This document shows positions 43,494-52,585 of a stretch of DNA of 64,000 nt, piece by piece. Numbering within the stretch: position 1 is the first letter of the stretch; the number at the start of each line of letters is the position of its first letter. The stretch is from Melittangium boletus DSM 14713 (GTDB taxonomy: Bacteria > Myxococcota > Myxococcia > Myxococcales > Myxococcaceae), in contig NZ_CP022163.1 of NCBI RefSeq assembly GCF_002305855.1, forward strand, positions 9,305,765 through 9,369,764, written 5' to 3'. Position numbers and translations under genes: made by a program. The notes under the pieces are model-generated. The model had not been told where the DNA came from, made no database searches, and saw only the letters and a program-made list of their open reading frames with translations.

Positions 43494-45247
43494 GTCCAAG
43501 ACGAGAGCATTTCGACGTCATCATCGTGGGGTCTGGCTTTGGCGGTTCGGTGATGGCCTGGCGTCTGGCCGAGGCGGGACTGCGCGTCTGCCTCCTGGAA
43601 CGAGGCAAGGCCTATCCCCCCGGCTCGTTCCCGCGCAGCCCCTATGACATGCGCCGCAACTTCTGGGATCCCAGCGAGGGGCTGCATGGTCTCTTCAACA
43701 TCTGGTCCTTCTCCGGGCTCGCCGGCGTGGTGTCGAGCGGGCTCGGAGGAGGCTCGCTCATCTACGCCAACGTGCTGCTGCGCAAGGACGAGAAGACCTT
43801 CATCCGGGAGGATCCCCATGACGGCGGTTATGAGTACTGGCCCGTCACCCGCGAGGATCTCGAGTCCCACTACGACGCCGTGGAGAAGATGCTCGGCGCC
43901 CAGCGCTATCCCTTCGACCAGGAGCCCTACCGGCACACCGCGAAGACGATCGCGATGAAGCTCGCCGCCGAGCGCCTGGGACGCCAGGACGACTGGGAAC
44001 TGCCGCCGCTCGCGGTGACGTTCGGCAACCCGGGAGAGCCCCCCGTCCCCGGCGAGCCCATCCGCGAGCGCCACCCGAACCTGCACGGGCGCACCCGCCT
44101 GACGTGCCGGCTCTGTGGCGAATGCGACATCGGCTGCAACTACGGCAGCAAGAACACGCTCGACTACACGTACCTGTCGGCCGCCAAGCGCGCCGGAGCG
44201 GAGATTCGCGTGCGCAGCGACGTGCGCTCCTTCCGGCATGAGGGCGAGGGCTATGTCGTCGAGTACGTGGACCACTCCCGGGCCCAGGAGGGCGAGCGCC
44301 CCTCGCTGACCCGCTCGCGCCAGCCGTGCGAGGTCATCTCGGCGGACAAGCTCGTGCTGTCGGCGGGGACGTTCGGCACCACGTTCCTGATGTTCAAGAA
44401 CCAGGGAGCCCTGCCGGGGCTCAGCACCCGGCTCGGCGCGCAGTTCAACGGAAACGGCGACATGCTGGCCTTCCTCTCCAAGTGCGTCCAGAAGGGCAAG
44501 CGGGGACGCGAGCCCCGCCTGCTCGATGGCGGCCATGGACCGGTCATCACCAGCACCATCCATGTCCGGGACGCGCTCGCGGGGGGCGAGGACCGTGAAT
44601 TCAACCTCCAGGACGCGGGCCATCCGGAGTTCGTCAACTGGCTCCACGAGGGGCTCAACCAGTTCGCCATCCTGCGCCGCTTCGCCCGGCTGGGGATTCG
44701 GCTCGCCCAGGGGTGGTTGGGTTGGAGCAAGGACACCGACGTGAGCGCGGAGATCGCCAACGCGCTCGGCGACTGCGTGGGCTCCTCCAGTTCGATGCCG
44801 CTGCTCGCCATGGGCCGGGATCTGCCCAACGGACACATGTCCCTCAACGAGGACGGACTGCTCGCGATCGACTGGAAGATGCGAGGCGATGAGTCCTACT
44901 TCCGGCGCGTCCAGGGAGAGATGGCCCGGGTCGCCGAGGTGCTCGAGGGGAAGTTCATCCAGTATCCGCTCGGCGTCCTCAACCGCATCATCACCGTGCA
45001 TCCGCTCGGGGGCTGCCCCATGGGCCGCTCCGTGGCCGAGGGCGTGGTGGACTCCCATGGCGAGGTCTTCAACCACCCCGGACTCTACGTGGCGGATGGT
45101 TCGGTGTTGCCGGGCCCCACGGGCGTCAACCCGAGCCTCACCATCGCGGCCCTGGCCGATCGTTTCGCCGATCACCTCATCGAGCACTCGCGCCGCCCCC
45201 CCCGCTCCCGCGCCCCCGTGCCCGAGGAGTCCATGGCCCTGCACTGA
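43490..45247 (+). CDS. GMC-family FAD oxidoreductase, cholesterol-oxidase-like
   Basis: A 585-aa flavoprotein. The FAD motif GSGFGGSVMAWRLAEAG is at residues 13-29. SSGLGGGSLIYANV is the GMC signature. A Cys-rich motif CRLCGECDIGCNYGSKNT lies near 205. The C-terminus has HPLGGCPMG and the GVNPSLTIAALADR block. This set is typical of the cholesterol oxidase branch of GMC enzymes, which oxidise 3-hydroxysterols or other hydrophobic alcohols with O2. There is no signal peptide, so it is probably cytoplasmic. It ends 18 bases from the convergent sigma factor gene. Confidence 0.87.
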   Translation: MSPRREHFDVIIVGSGFGGSVMAWRLAEAGLRVCLLERGKAYPPGSFPRSPYDMRRNFWDPSEGLHGLFNIWSFSGLAGVVSSGLGGGSLIYANVLLRKDEKTFIREDPHDGGYEYWPVTREDLESHYDAVEKMLGAQRYPFDQEPYRHTAKTIAMKLAAERLGRQDDWELPPLAVTFGNPGEPPVPGEPIRERHPNLHGRTRLTCRLCGECDIGCNYGSKNTLDYTYLSAAKRAGAEIRVRSDVRSFRHEGEGYVVEYVDHSRAQEGERPSLTRSRQPCEVISADKLVLSAGTFGTTFLMFKNQGALPGLSTRLGAQFNGNGDMLAFLSKCVQKGKRGREPRLLDGGHGPVITSTIHVRDALAGGEDREFNLQDAGHPEFVNWLHEGLNQFAILRRFARLGIRLAQGWLGWSKDTDVSAEIANALGDCVGSSSSMPLLAMGRDLPNGHMSLNEDGLLAIDWKMRGDESYFRRVQGEMARVAEVLEGKFIQYPLGVLNRIITVHPLGGCPMGRSVAEGVVDSHGEVFNHPGLYVADGSVLPGPTGVNPSLTIAALADRFADHLIEHSRRPPRSRAPVPEESMALH

Positions 45248-45265
45248 CGGGCGAGGCGCCTCTCC

Positions 45266-45901
45266 TCACACGCTCGGAGAGGAGTCCCCCGAGGCGACCA
45301 GGCCCTCCTGCTCGGCCAACGTGCGCAGGTGCTCCTTGACGCGCTGGAACTGCTGGCGCAGCGCCGCCGCCCGGCGCTTGAGGGCCGCGGCCGGCAGCGG
45401 CTCCTCCCCCTCCGCCATCACCTTCGCCACGTCCTCCCACGACAAGCGTTGATCCACCCGGAGCGACAACAACAGCCGCTCCTGGGGATCCAGGCTCTCG
45501 CGCAGCGCGCGGAAGCGCTCCTTCACCGAGGTGCGCTGCCAGGGCCGGGTGTCCGAGCGCACGGCGAAGGGCTCCTCCGGCATCGCGGACATGCTCACGG
45601 GCTGCTCGCGGCGGACGGCGGGCGAGCGCATCACCTGGACGCACGCGTTGCGCGCCAGGCGGTACGCCCACGTGCGGAAGGAGCTCTCCCACCGGAAGCC
45701 CGGGAGCCCTCGCAGCAGGTTCTCGCTGAAGACGCTGAAGGCGTCGCGGCCCCGGTCGGGATCGTGGAGCATCGCCGTCATCAACCGCAGGATCTCCTGG
45801 CCATAGCCCTGCAGCGCCCGCTCCACGGCGCCCGCCACGTCCCCGCGCTCGCTCAGTCCCTGGATTTCCCGCTCCAACAGCTCCCGTTCATCCGCGTGCA
45901 T
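45266..45901 (-). CDS. ECF-like sigma-70 family RNA polymerase sigma factor
   Basis: A 211-aa protein. Region 2 is seen in DAFSVFSENLLRGLPGFRWESSFRTWAYRLARNAC (about residues 55-95). Region 4 is seen in LDPQERLLLSLRVDQRLSWEDVAKVM (about 135-165). The separation and size fit ECF sigma factors. The ATG at 45901 lies 14 bases inside the end of the kinase gene, so the two are co-transcribed and coupled. I infer that the kinase/ATPase protein controls this factor, directly or by phosphorylation; no anti-sigma factor is visible nearby. Confidence 0.85.
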   Translation of the reverse strand: MHADERELLEREIQGLSERGDVAGAVERALQGYGQEILRLMTAMLHDPDRGRDAFSVFSENLLRGLPGFRWESSFRTWAYRLARNACVQVMRSPAVRREQPVSMSAMPEEPFAVRSDTRPWQRTSVKERFRALRESLDPQERLLLSLRVDQRLSWEDVAKVMAEGEEPLPAAALKRRAAALRQQFQRVKEHLRTLAEQEGLVASGDSSPSV

Positions 45902-48900
45902 GCCGTGCCTCTTCCTGGGTGATGGGCTCCCCACTGGAGTCCTCGGGGTTCGTGTCGTGCGGCGCCAGGAGCAACAGGGCGCGCCGCTCGAACCGCCCCG
46001 CGCCCTGCTCGTGTGCGATGCGCGCGGCGTTCTGGAGGAATTCGCGGGCCCGCGTCTCGTCGCCCAGGGCCCGCCACGCCTGCCCCCCGACGCGGTACAG
46101 CTCCGCCTCGTAGAAGCGCTCGTCCAGCGACTCCACCCATTGAAGGGCCGCGTTCACCGCGCGCAGGGACTCCTGGGGCTGCCCCCGCCGCAGGTGCACC
46201 TGCGCCAGCATGCCCACGTGGTAGGACAGCCCCCCGTTCAGGCCCGCCATGCGCCACCGGCTCAAGCCCAGGCGCATCTGCTCCAGCCCCACCTCGTTCA
46301 AGCCCAGCTCGGACAGCGCCCAGGCGCGCAGCAGGCCGGCCCACGTCACCCACTCCACCAGCAGGCGCACCCGGTGCTCGTGCGCGAGATCGAGGCTGGC
46401 CTCGGCCAGCGCCAGGGTCCCCCGCGCATCGCCGCGCATCTGACAGGCCACCGCCGCGTAGAGGAGCACGTAGGCGCGCGTCTGGGGATGGCCGATGCGC
46501 TCGGCGAGCGCGAGTGCGTCCTGACCCCGGCGCGGGGCGCCTTCCTCCTGGCCGATCACCGATTGGAGGACGGCGCTGTGGGCGAGCACCACCGTCGTGG
46601 GGTCCACCCAGTGCCGCACGGCCAGCCGCATGTGCTCCTCGAGGGGGAAGTCCGAGCACGCCAGGGCGCGATCCGCGTATTCGAGCGACTCGCGCATCCG
46701 CCCCCAGGTGAAGAGGATGGTGCACATCATGCGGTAGCCCAGGACGAGCAGCTCCTGGTTGCCCTGGCGCGAGCCCACGTCCACGAGCTGGGTGGCCAGG
46801 GCATAGGCCTCGCGGTACTCGCCGCGGGAGTAGGAGTAGGCGAAGGGGCCCCAGTAGGACATCTCCAGGGCCGACAGCGCGTCGCCCACGCGGGGGAACA
46901 GCTCGCGCACCCGGGCATAGGTGTGCTTCACCTCGGGAGCGCTCAAGCCACTCACCTGGGACAAGGGAATGCCCAGGGCGGAGAGCAACTGCAGCTCCTG
47001 CTGGGCGCGCTGGGGCGAATCGGGTTGGGCGTCGAGCAGCGTGAGCGCGTGCCGCAGGTGGTTGACGGCTTCCTGGTTGGCCGAGCGTTGCAGGGCACGC
47101 AACCCGGCGCGCCGCCAGTAGACGATGGCCTGCGCGGGGGCTCCGGCCTCGGTGTAGTGGTGGGCGAGCAACTCGGGCTGTGCCCCCACCACCTTGGGGA
47201 ACAGCTCCTCCAGCGCCTGGGCGATCCGCCGGTGGTGGTGACGCCGGGGACCTCGGGGCAGGGACTGGTAGGCGGCCTCCTGGAAGAGCGCATGCCGGAA
47301 CTGGTAGGAGACGCCCTCCTCCGTGTCCTCGCCATGCTGGAGCAGGCCCGCGGCCACCAGGGCCTCCAGATCCTCGCGCAGGGCGGCCGGCTCGCGCCGG
47401 GTCAACGGGGTCATCAACGCGCGCGTGAAGCCGCGGCCCACCACGGCGCACAGCTGGGCCAGGGTCTTGAGCCGCCCCGGCAGCGCGTCCAGCCGGGCCA
47501 GCAGCAATCCGTGCAGGGTGAGGGGCAGGGAGGGCACCACTCCACTGGCGGCCACCCGATGCGCCATCTCCTCCACGAAGAGGGGCACCCCATCCGTCTT
47601 CTCCACGAGCAGGCGGACCGTCTCCTCCGGCAGGCGCGTGCCGGCCGCCTCTCGCACCAGCCGGGCCGTGAGGGGCGCCGACAACCGCTCCAGCACCAGG
47701 TGGTGGAAGAGCAGCCCCTCGCCCCGGAGGCGGCGGCCGTCCGTGTCCCGGGTGCTGGCGAGGACGAGCACCCGTGCACGTCCCAACTGGGCCAGCACCG
47801 TGTCGATCAATTCCCAGGTGGAGGGATCCGCCCAGTGCAAGTCCTCCACGATGCCGAGCACGGGCTTCATGCGGGTCAGGTTCAGCAGCAGGGTCGTGAG
47901 CGCCTCGCGGGTGCGCTCCTTGTGCTGCTCCGGCGACAAGGGGAAGCGTGGCGCGGCGCCCTCCAGGGGAAGCGAGAGGAAGGCGGCGAGGAGATCCCGC
48001 TGCTCCGCGCCCAGGCCGAGTTCCGTCAGGCACGTCTCCAGCACGCGGCGGTTGTCCTGGGGCGAGCCCTCCGGATCCAACCGGAAGAGCCGCTGCAGCA
48101 TCTCGATGAGGGGGTGGAAGGCGCTGTGGGTGAACTCGCTCCAGCATTGGCAGCGCAGGAGGATGCACGGAGCTTGGGATTGAGCGACCCGCTGACGGAC
48201 TTCCTGGAGGAGTCGGGACTTGCCGAGGCCCGCCTCACCGGAGATCAACACGAAGGAGCCCCGGCCTTCCTGGGCCTCCCGCCAGAAGCCGAGCAGCCGC
48301 TCCAGCTCTTGCTCTCGGCCCACCAGGGGGGTGAGCGCCCCCGCGGCCAGCGTGCGATCGAAGCGGAACACCGCCTCGCGCGCGCGCTCCACCCGCCAGA
48401 GCACCATCGGCCGCGCGCCGGACAGTCCCTCGAAGGAGCGGGAGCCGAGCGTCCCCGCCTCGAAGGCCTGCTGCACCAGCGTGTGCGTGGCCTCGCTGAG
48501 GACCACGGTGCCGGGGCGGGCCTGCCGGGCGATCCACGCGGCGATGCGGGGAGCCTCGCCCTGGATGGTGGGGGCACGGCCGCGCAGCTCCGGAAGGCTG
48601 TCGTCCAACACCACCGTCTCCGTATGGAGGCCCACCTGGACGACGAGCTCCCCCGAGGACAGTTGGAGTCCCGCCGCCACGGCGTGCTCGGCGTCCTCCT
48701 CGTGCGCCACCGGGTAGCCGAAGCAGGCCAGCACCTCGTCGCCCATACAGGTGGTGATGGAGCCGCCATGGGCCTGGATGATCTCCGAGCAGCGCTTGTG
48801 GAAGGTGGCCTCCAGCTCGCCCAGGTCCTCGGGATCGGGCTCCTCGGTGAATCCCACCATGCCCACCAGGTGGCAGGATACCAGCGTCACCGACCGGCGC

Positions 48901-49940
48901 TGGGGCACCACCGCCCGGGGCTCCTCGCGCCAGGGCCCCAACCCATCCTCCATCCGGCGCAGCCGCTCCAGGAGCAGGGCGGCCGACGCGAGCCGCTTCT
49001 CCGGCGTCTTCTCCAGGAGCGAGGCCACCAGGGCATCCGCTTCCTCGGGCAGCTCCGGACAACGGATGCGCACCGAGGGCACCGGCTCGGGCGAGACAAC
49101 CTGGGCGCGCAGCTCGTCCAGCCGGACGCTCGCGTAGGGCAGCTCCCCGCAGAGCAATTCGTACAGCAGGATGCCCGCGGACCAGAGATCGCTGCGGGCG
49201 TCCTGCTCGCCTCCCCGCCACTGTTCCGGGGACATGTAGGCCGGCGTGCCAGCCGTGGGCAGGAAGGCCGCGGCGGTGTCACTGGAAAGGCGAGACCAGG
49301 CGAGCCCGAAGTCGATCAGCTTCACGCGTCCCTGGGGACCGATGAAGACATTGCTGGGCTTGAGGTCGCGGTGGACGATGTGACGGCTGTGCGCGTGCGC
49401 CAGGCCGGCCGCCACGCCGCTCATGATCTCCAGGACGCGCCGCACCCCCAGCCGCCGCTCGCGCCGCAGCAGCGAGGCGAGCGATTCACCCTCCAGGCAC
49501 TCCATGATGAGGAAGGGAATCCGTGGCTCCCACGGCGCCCCCACCCATTCGGACACGTCGAAGACCCGGATGATGTTCTCGTGATCGAGCCGCGCGATGG
49601 CCCGGGCCTCCTGCCGGAGCCGATCCAGGGACCAGTCGGAACCCGAGCCCTCCCGGGGCATGAAGAACTTGAGGGCCACCACGCGCTGCAACTCCGCGTC
49701 GCGCGCGCGGAACACCTGGCCCATGCCGCCTGCCCCCAACTCCGCGACGATCTCGAAGCGCTGCCCATCCGAGCCCCCCAGTCGCTCCCCGGTGGCTGGC
49801 TTGCGGAACAAGGTGGGCCCCTGGGCCAGGGCCTGCAGGAAGGAATCATCGAAATCCGAATCATCCCGCTCGGCGGACGGAGTCCGTGGATCAAGGTCCG
49901 AGGGAGTACTCCCGGTGGTGTCTGGGCTCCGATCAGCCAT
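45888..49940 (-). CDS. Ser/Thr kinase - degenerate cyclase - AAA ATPase - TPR regulator
   Basis: A 1350-aa multidomain protein. The kinase domain spans about 60-330: glycine loop LGAGGMGQVF, Lys91, HRDLKPSN with Asp192, DFG with Asp210. A class III nucleotidyl-cyclase-like domain spans about 348-525 (VGMVGFT, MGDEVLACF); the first metal-binding Asp of the usual LFADIVGFT block is Gly, so it is probably inactive. A STAND/AAA ATPase follows from about 545 (Walker A GEAGLGKS, Walker B-like VEDLHWAD). The C-terminal 450 residues are TPR-like helices. Such proteins are common in myxobacteria as signal integrators. There is no transmembrane helix. It is translationally coupled to the sigma factor gene. 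Confidence 0.9.
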   Translation of the reverse strand: MADRSPDTTGSTPSDLDPRTPSAERDDSDFDDSFLQALAQGPTLFRKPATGERLGGSDGQRFEIVAELGAGGMGQVFRARDAELQRVVALKFFMPREGSGSDWSLDRLRQEARAIARLDHENIIRVFDVSEWVGAPWEPRIPFLIMECLEGESLASLLRRERRLGVRRVLEIMSGVAAGLAHAHSRHIVHRDLKPSNVFIGPQGRVKLIDFGLAWSRLSSDTAAAFLPTAGTPAYMSPEQWRGGEQDARSDLWSAGILLYELLCGELPYASVRLDELRAQVVSPEPVPSVRIRCPELPEEADALVASLLEKTPEKRLASAALLLERLRRMEDGLGPWREEPRAVVPQRRSVTLVSCHLVGMVGFTEEPDPEDLGELEATFHKRCSEIIQAHGGSITTCMGDEVLACFGYPVAHEEDAEHAVAAGLQLSSGELVVQVGLHTETVVLDDSLPELRGRAPTIQGEAPRIAAWIARQARPGTVVLSEATHTLVQQAFEAGTLGSRSFEGLSGARPMVLWRVERAREAVFRFDRTLAAGALTPLVGREQELERLLGFWREAQEGRGSFVLISGEAGLGKSRLLQEVRQRVAQSQAPCILLRCQCWSEFTHSAFHPLIEMLQRLFRLDPEGSPQDNRRVLETCLTELGLGAEQRDLLAAFLSLPLEGAAPRFPLSPEQHKERTREALTTLLLNLTRMKPVLGIVEDLHWADPSTWELIDTVLAQLGRARVLVLASTRDTDGRRLRGEGLLFHHLVLERLSAPLTARLVREAAGTRLPEETVRLLVEKTDGVPLFVEEMAHRVAASGVVPSLPLTLHGLLLARLDALPGRLKTLAQLCAVVGRGFTRALMTPLTRREPAALREDLEALVAAGLLQHGEDTEEGVSYQFRHALFQEAAYQSLPRGPRRHHHRRIAQALEELFPKVVGAQPELLAHHYTEAGAPAQAIVYWRRAGLRALQRSANQEAVNHLRHALTLLDAQPDSPQRAQQELQLLSALGIPLSQVSGLSAPEVKHTYARVRELFPRVGDALSALEMSYWGPFAYSYSRGEYREAYALATQLVDVGSRQGNQELLVLGYRMMCTILFTWGRMRESLEYADRALACSDFPLEEHMRLAVRHWVDPTTVVLAHSAVLQSVIGQEEGAPRRGQDALALAERIGHPQTRAYVLLYAAVACQMRGDARGTLALAEASLDLAHEHRVRLLVEWVTWAGLLRAWALSELGLNEVGLEQMRLGLSRWRMAGLNGGLSYHVGMLAQVHLRRGQPQESLRAVNAALQWVESLDERFYEAELYRVGGQAWRALGDETRAREFLQNAARIAHEQGAGRFERRALLLLAPHDTNPEDSSGEPITQEEARHARG

Positions 49941-50057
49941 GCCCTACCCCCGCTCAAGGGCTTCCATTCGAGAAAAGGTATGGCCCCGCCGCGACGCGTG
50001 CCAGACCGCCCTCGGGGAAGGCTGGAGCACGGTCACCCAGGCGGGAGGAGAGGGCGA

Positions 50058-51569
50058 CTAGTCGAACAAGCCCTGCAGGTAGAAGCGTCCATCCCGAGCG
50101 TCCCGGAATACCCACGCCTGCCCGATCCCCTCGAAGTGGACCCGGTAGTAGTCACGGCAGTACGGGCGCGCGTCCCACCAGTCACCGCTCAGACGCTCCG
50201 GACCCATCAACGCCACCACCCGGCGCCACCGTCCCCCGAGGTGCGCGGCCATCAACTCCCCCGCCTCCGACATCTCCACGTCGAGAGAGGCGGGACTGCC
50301 CAGCATCCGCGAGGGCCGCTCCCGAAGCACCTCCGGCACGGGCTCGGCGGCCACCACCGGTTGGAGCAATTCCCCTTCCAGACCCCGGCTCGCTGGCGGA
50401 GGACGGAAGGCACGCGCCGCGTACCCCGCCTCGGGGCGGTGCGAGTCCTCGAGCGCGGCCATGAAGAGCGACTCCTCGCCCAGGGCCGTCGCCAACCGGG
50501 AAAGCACCACCTCCAGCGCCGCGTCTCCCTCGGGGGCATCCCCCAGGGAGAGCTGCTGGCCTCCATCCTCGCAGTCCTCCTCCACCCGGAGGAGCAGCTC
50601 CGCCACCGGCCCCTCCAACCGCACGTCCGAGAGCCGGTGCCGCGTCAGCTCCAACAACATCTTCGCCTGCGCCGTGGGCCGGGCCAGCGTCAGCGGCACC
50701 ACGGCCCGCCCGGAGGGATCCAACTTCAACGTCAGGCTCAACCGCACCGCGGCGCGGCTCCGGCCCCCCAACCGTCCACACAGCCGGTCCAACACCGTCT
50801 TGAGGGCGAACTGCAGGGGCTCCAGCGACTCGGCGGGCCACTCCAGCGTCAACCGCTCCTCGAGCACCTCCTCCAATACCTCCGCGAGGAACGGCGTCTC
50901 ATCTCCTCCCCGGCAACGCGCATGCGCCCGCATCCCCACCGCGCCCCCCCGCGCCGTCACCGCCCCCACGGGCAGCGAGGCCACCTCGCCCAGCGTGCTC
51001 AACCCGAGCGCCACGAACGCCGTCTGCTCCGGGCCCTCCAGGGCGCTCAGCGGCAGCGGAGCCAGGGCCCGCGCGCCCTCCCCGTCCGGCACCACGTCCA
51101 TGTGCCGGGCACCATGCCGGGCCAGGGCCCGCGCGGTGAACTTCTCCGAGGCCACCACCATCCGGCCCCGCCACCCCAGCTCCGAACATCGCTCCAGCAC
51201 CTGGGCGCACAACCCCTCTTCCCCCTTCACCAGGTGGGCCGCCCCGGCGTCGAGCCACAAGCCATCCGGCTCCGACACCTGGAAGCCCGGCGCCAGGGCC
51301 ATCAACATCTCGCCCAGGGCCACCAGCGCCCGCCGCTCCTCCTCGGGCCGGTAGGTGAAGTGGCGCAGCGTGGGCTCCAGGGCACTCGCCGCCGTGAGCG
51401 TCATCTCCGGACGCACGCCCGCCTTCAACGCGCTCGTGGACGCGCACGCCACCCGCTGCTGACCGCGCACCTCCTCCACCAGCACGAAGGGTTTGCCCGT
51501 CAGCTCCGACAGCTCGATCACCTTGCGCTGCACCGGAAAGCGCGGAAAGTGCAGATACCCCAGCCGCAT
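50058..51569 (-). CDS. imuB: ImuB, inactive Y-family polymerase-like mutagenesis protein
   Basis: A 503-aa protein of the ImuB/DinB-like family. The N-terminus MRLGYLHFPRFPVQ corresponds to the palm start of Y-family polymerases but lacks the catalytic Asp, and the usual Asp-Glu pair is missing around GLWLDAGAAHL. Both losses are typical of ImuB. ImuB acts as the clamp-binding adaptor of the ImuA-ImuB-DnaE2 translesion system. The C-terminus ends RDARDGRFYLQGLFD, as in known ImuB tails. The ATG has GGGAGGGG seven bases upstream. It follows imuA with 24 bases between. No dnaE2 lies in the window. Confidence 0.88.
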   Translation of the reverse strand: MRLGYLHFPRFPVQRKVIELSELTGKPFVLVEEVRGQQRVACASTSALKAGVRPEMTLTAASALEPTLRHFTYRPEEERRALVALGEMLMALAPGFQVSEPDGLWLDAGAAHLVKGEEGLCAQVLERCSELGWRGRMVVASEKFTARALARHGARHMDVVPDGEGARALAPLPLSALEGPEQTAFVALGLSTLGEVASLPVGAVTARGGAVGMRAHARCRGGDETPFLAEVLEEVLEERLTLEWPAESLEPLQFALKTVLDRLCGRLGGRSRAAVRLSLTLKLDPSGRAVVPLTLARPTAQAKMLLELTRHRLSDVRLEGPVAELLLRVEEDCEDGGQQLSLGDAPEGDAALEVVLSRLATALGEESLFMAALEDSHRPEAGYAARAFRPPPASRGLEGELLQPVVAAEPVPEVLRERPSRMLGSPASLDVEMSEAGELMAAHLGGRWRRVVALMGPERLSGDWWDARPYCRDYYRVHFEGIGQAWVFRDARDGRFYLQGLFD

Positions 51570-51593
51570 GTGCCCCTCCCCTCGTCCCTCGCC

Positions 51594-52454
51594 TCAGTGC
51601 AGCGCCGGACTCGCGTCCAGGTGCGGACGCAACGACGGCAGGGGCGCGTCCCGGCCCGGGCGCTGACCCAGGATGCCGCGGTGCCCCTCGCGCGAGGACG
51701 GCTCACGCGGCAGCTCCGGCACCGTCATGGGCTCGGTCGGCAACAGCTCCGCCCCCCAGGGACACTCCCCCTCGGCCAGCTCCGGATAGAGCGCCCGCCA
51801 CGGCACCAGGGCCCGCGACCCGAGTCCCCCCTGCCGGCTGCGCACCACCTCCACCGACAGACCCCGATCGCCCCGGGGCTCGGTGCGCAGCCGCAACATC
51901 CCATCCGCGGGGGCCTCGGGCGCCGTCAGGAGCAGCAACAGGGTGCCGCCCCTGCCCGCCGCGTCCAGGAGCCGCTTGCCCTCGGCGGGTGACAGGCGCA
52001 CCCCCGCCTCTGCCCGCGCCGTCCCCGGAGGAGCCCGCGTCAGATCCAACACCACGCAAGCGAACGCACCGCTGCGCACGAGCTGCACCGCGGACCACGC
52101 GAGCTGTTCCGCCGTCCGGGGCCGGACGATGAGCAGCCGGGAGGGATCCACCCCCGCCGCCACCGCCGCGGGCGGGTAGAGCTCCCCGGCGCCATCCACG
52201 TAGGCACACAGCCGGCCTTCCCGGTGCGCCGAGGCCACGGCCCGCAGCGCGAGACTCGTGCGCCCCGAGGCCCGCTCGCCCCATAACTCCACCACCTGGC
52301 CCAGCGGCAACCCGCCCCCGGGAAGCAGTGCGTCGAACGCCTCCACCCCCGTCCTCAGCGCCGCGAGGTACTTCCTCGGCGCCGCCTGCAACCGGCGGAT
52401 CTGCTCCCTCAACGCCTCCACCGTCACCGCCAGATTGCCCACCGTCGCACTCAT
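51594..52454 (-). CDS. imuA: ImuA, RecA-fold partner of ImuB
   Basis: A 286-aa protein of the ImuA (SulA/RecA-like) family. It has LRTGVEAFDALLPGGGLPLGQVVELWGERASGRTSLAL, a RecA-like core in which GERASGRTS replaces a canonical Walker A (Arg instead of Lys). ImuA supports SOS-induced translesion synthesis by ImuB and DnaE2. I use the ATG at 52454; a GTG immediately before it (52457) is possible. A LexA-like inverted repeat lies about 25 bases upstream. The C-terminal 50 residues are low-complexity. Confidence 0.85.
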   Translation of the reverse strand: MSATVGNLAVTVEALREQIRRLQAAPRKYLAALRTGVEAFDALLPGGGLPLGQVVELWGERASGRTSLALRAVASAHREGRLCAYVDGAGELYPPAAVAAGVDPSRLLIVRPRTAEQLAWSAVQLVRSGAFACVVLDLTRAPPGTARAEAGVRLSPAEGKRLLDAAGRGGTLLLLLTAPEAPADGMLRLRTEPRGDRGLSVEVVRSRQGGLGSRALVPWRALYPELAEGECPWGAELLPTEPMTVPELPREPSSREGHRGILGQRPGRDAPLPSLRPHLDASPALH

Positions 52455-52478
52455 CACGTCACCCGCCGCGCACAGGAC

Positions 52479-52494
52479 CTGAAACGAGGTTCAG
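52479..52494. promoter_or_regulatory. LexA-like box CTGAAACGAGGTTCAG upstream of imuA
   Basis: A 16-base element with 5-base inverted arms (CTGAA...TTCAG), 25 bases upstream of the imuA start. The outer part fits the CTGAAAC/GTTCAG halves reported for myxobacterial LexA sites; the central bases do not. SOS control of imuA-imuB is known in several proteobacteria, which supports the reading. Confidence 0.5.
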
Positions 52495-52585
52495 TATGCC
52501 GGGCGTTCTGACATGCGCCAGGAAATGTCGCCTGGAGGGCGGACGGACGGCCTGGAGCCCTCCGCCCCATACCCTGGGTGAAGAC

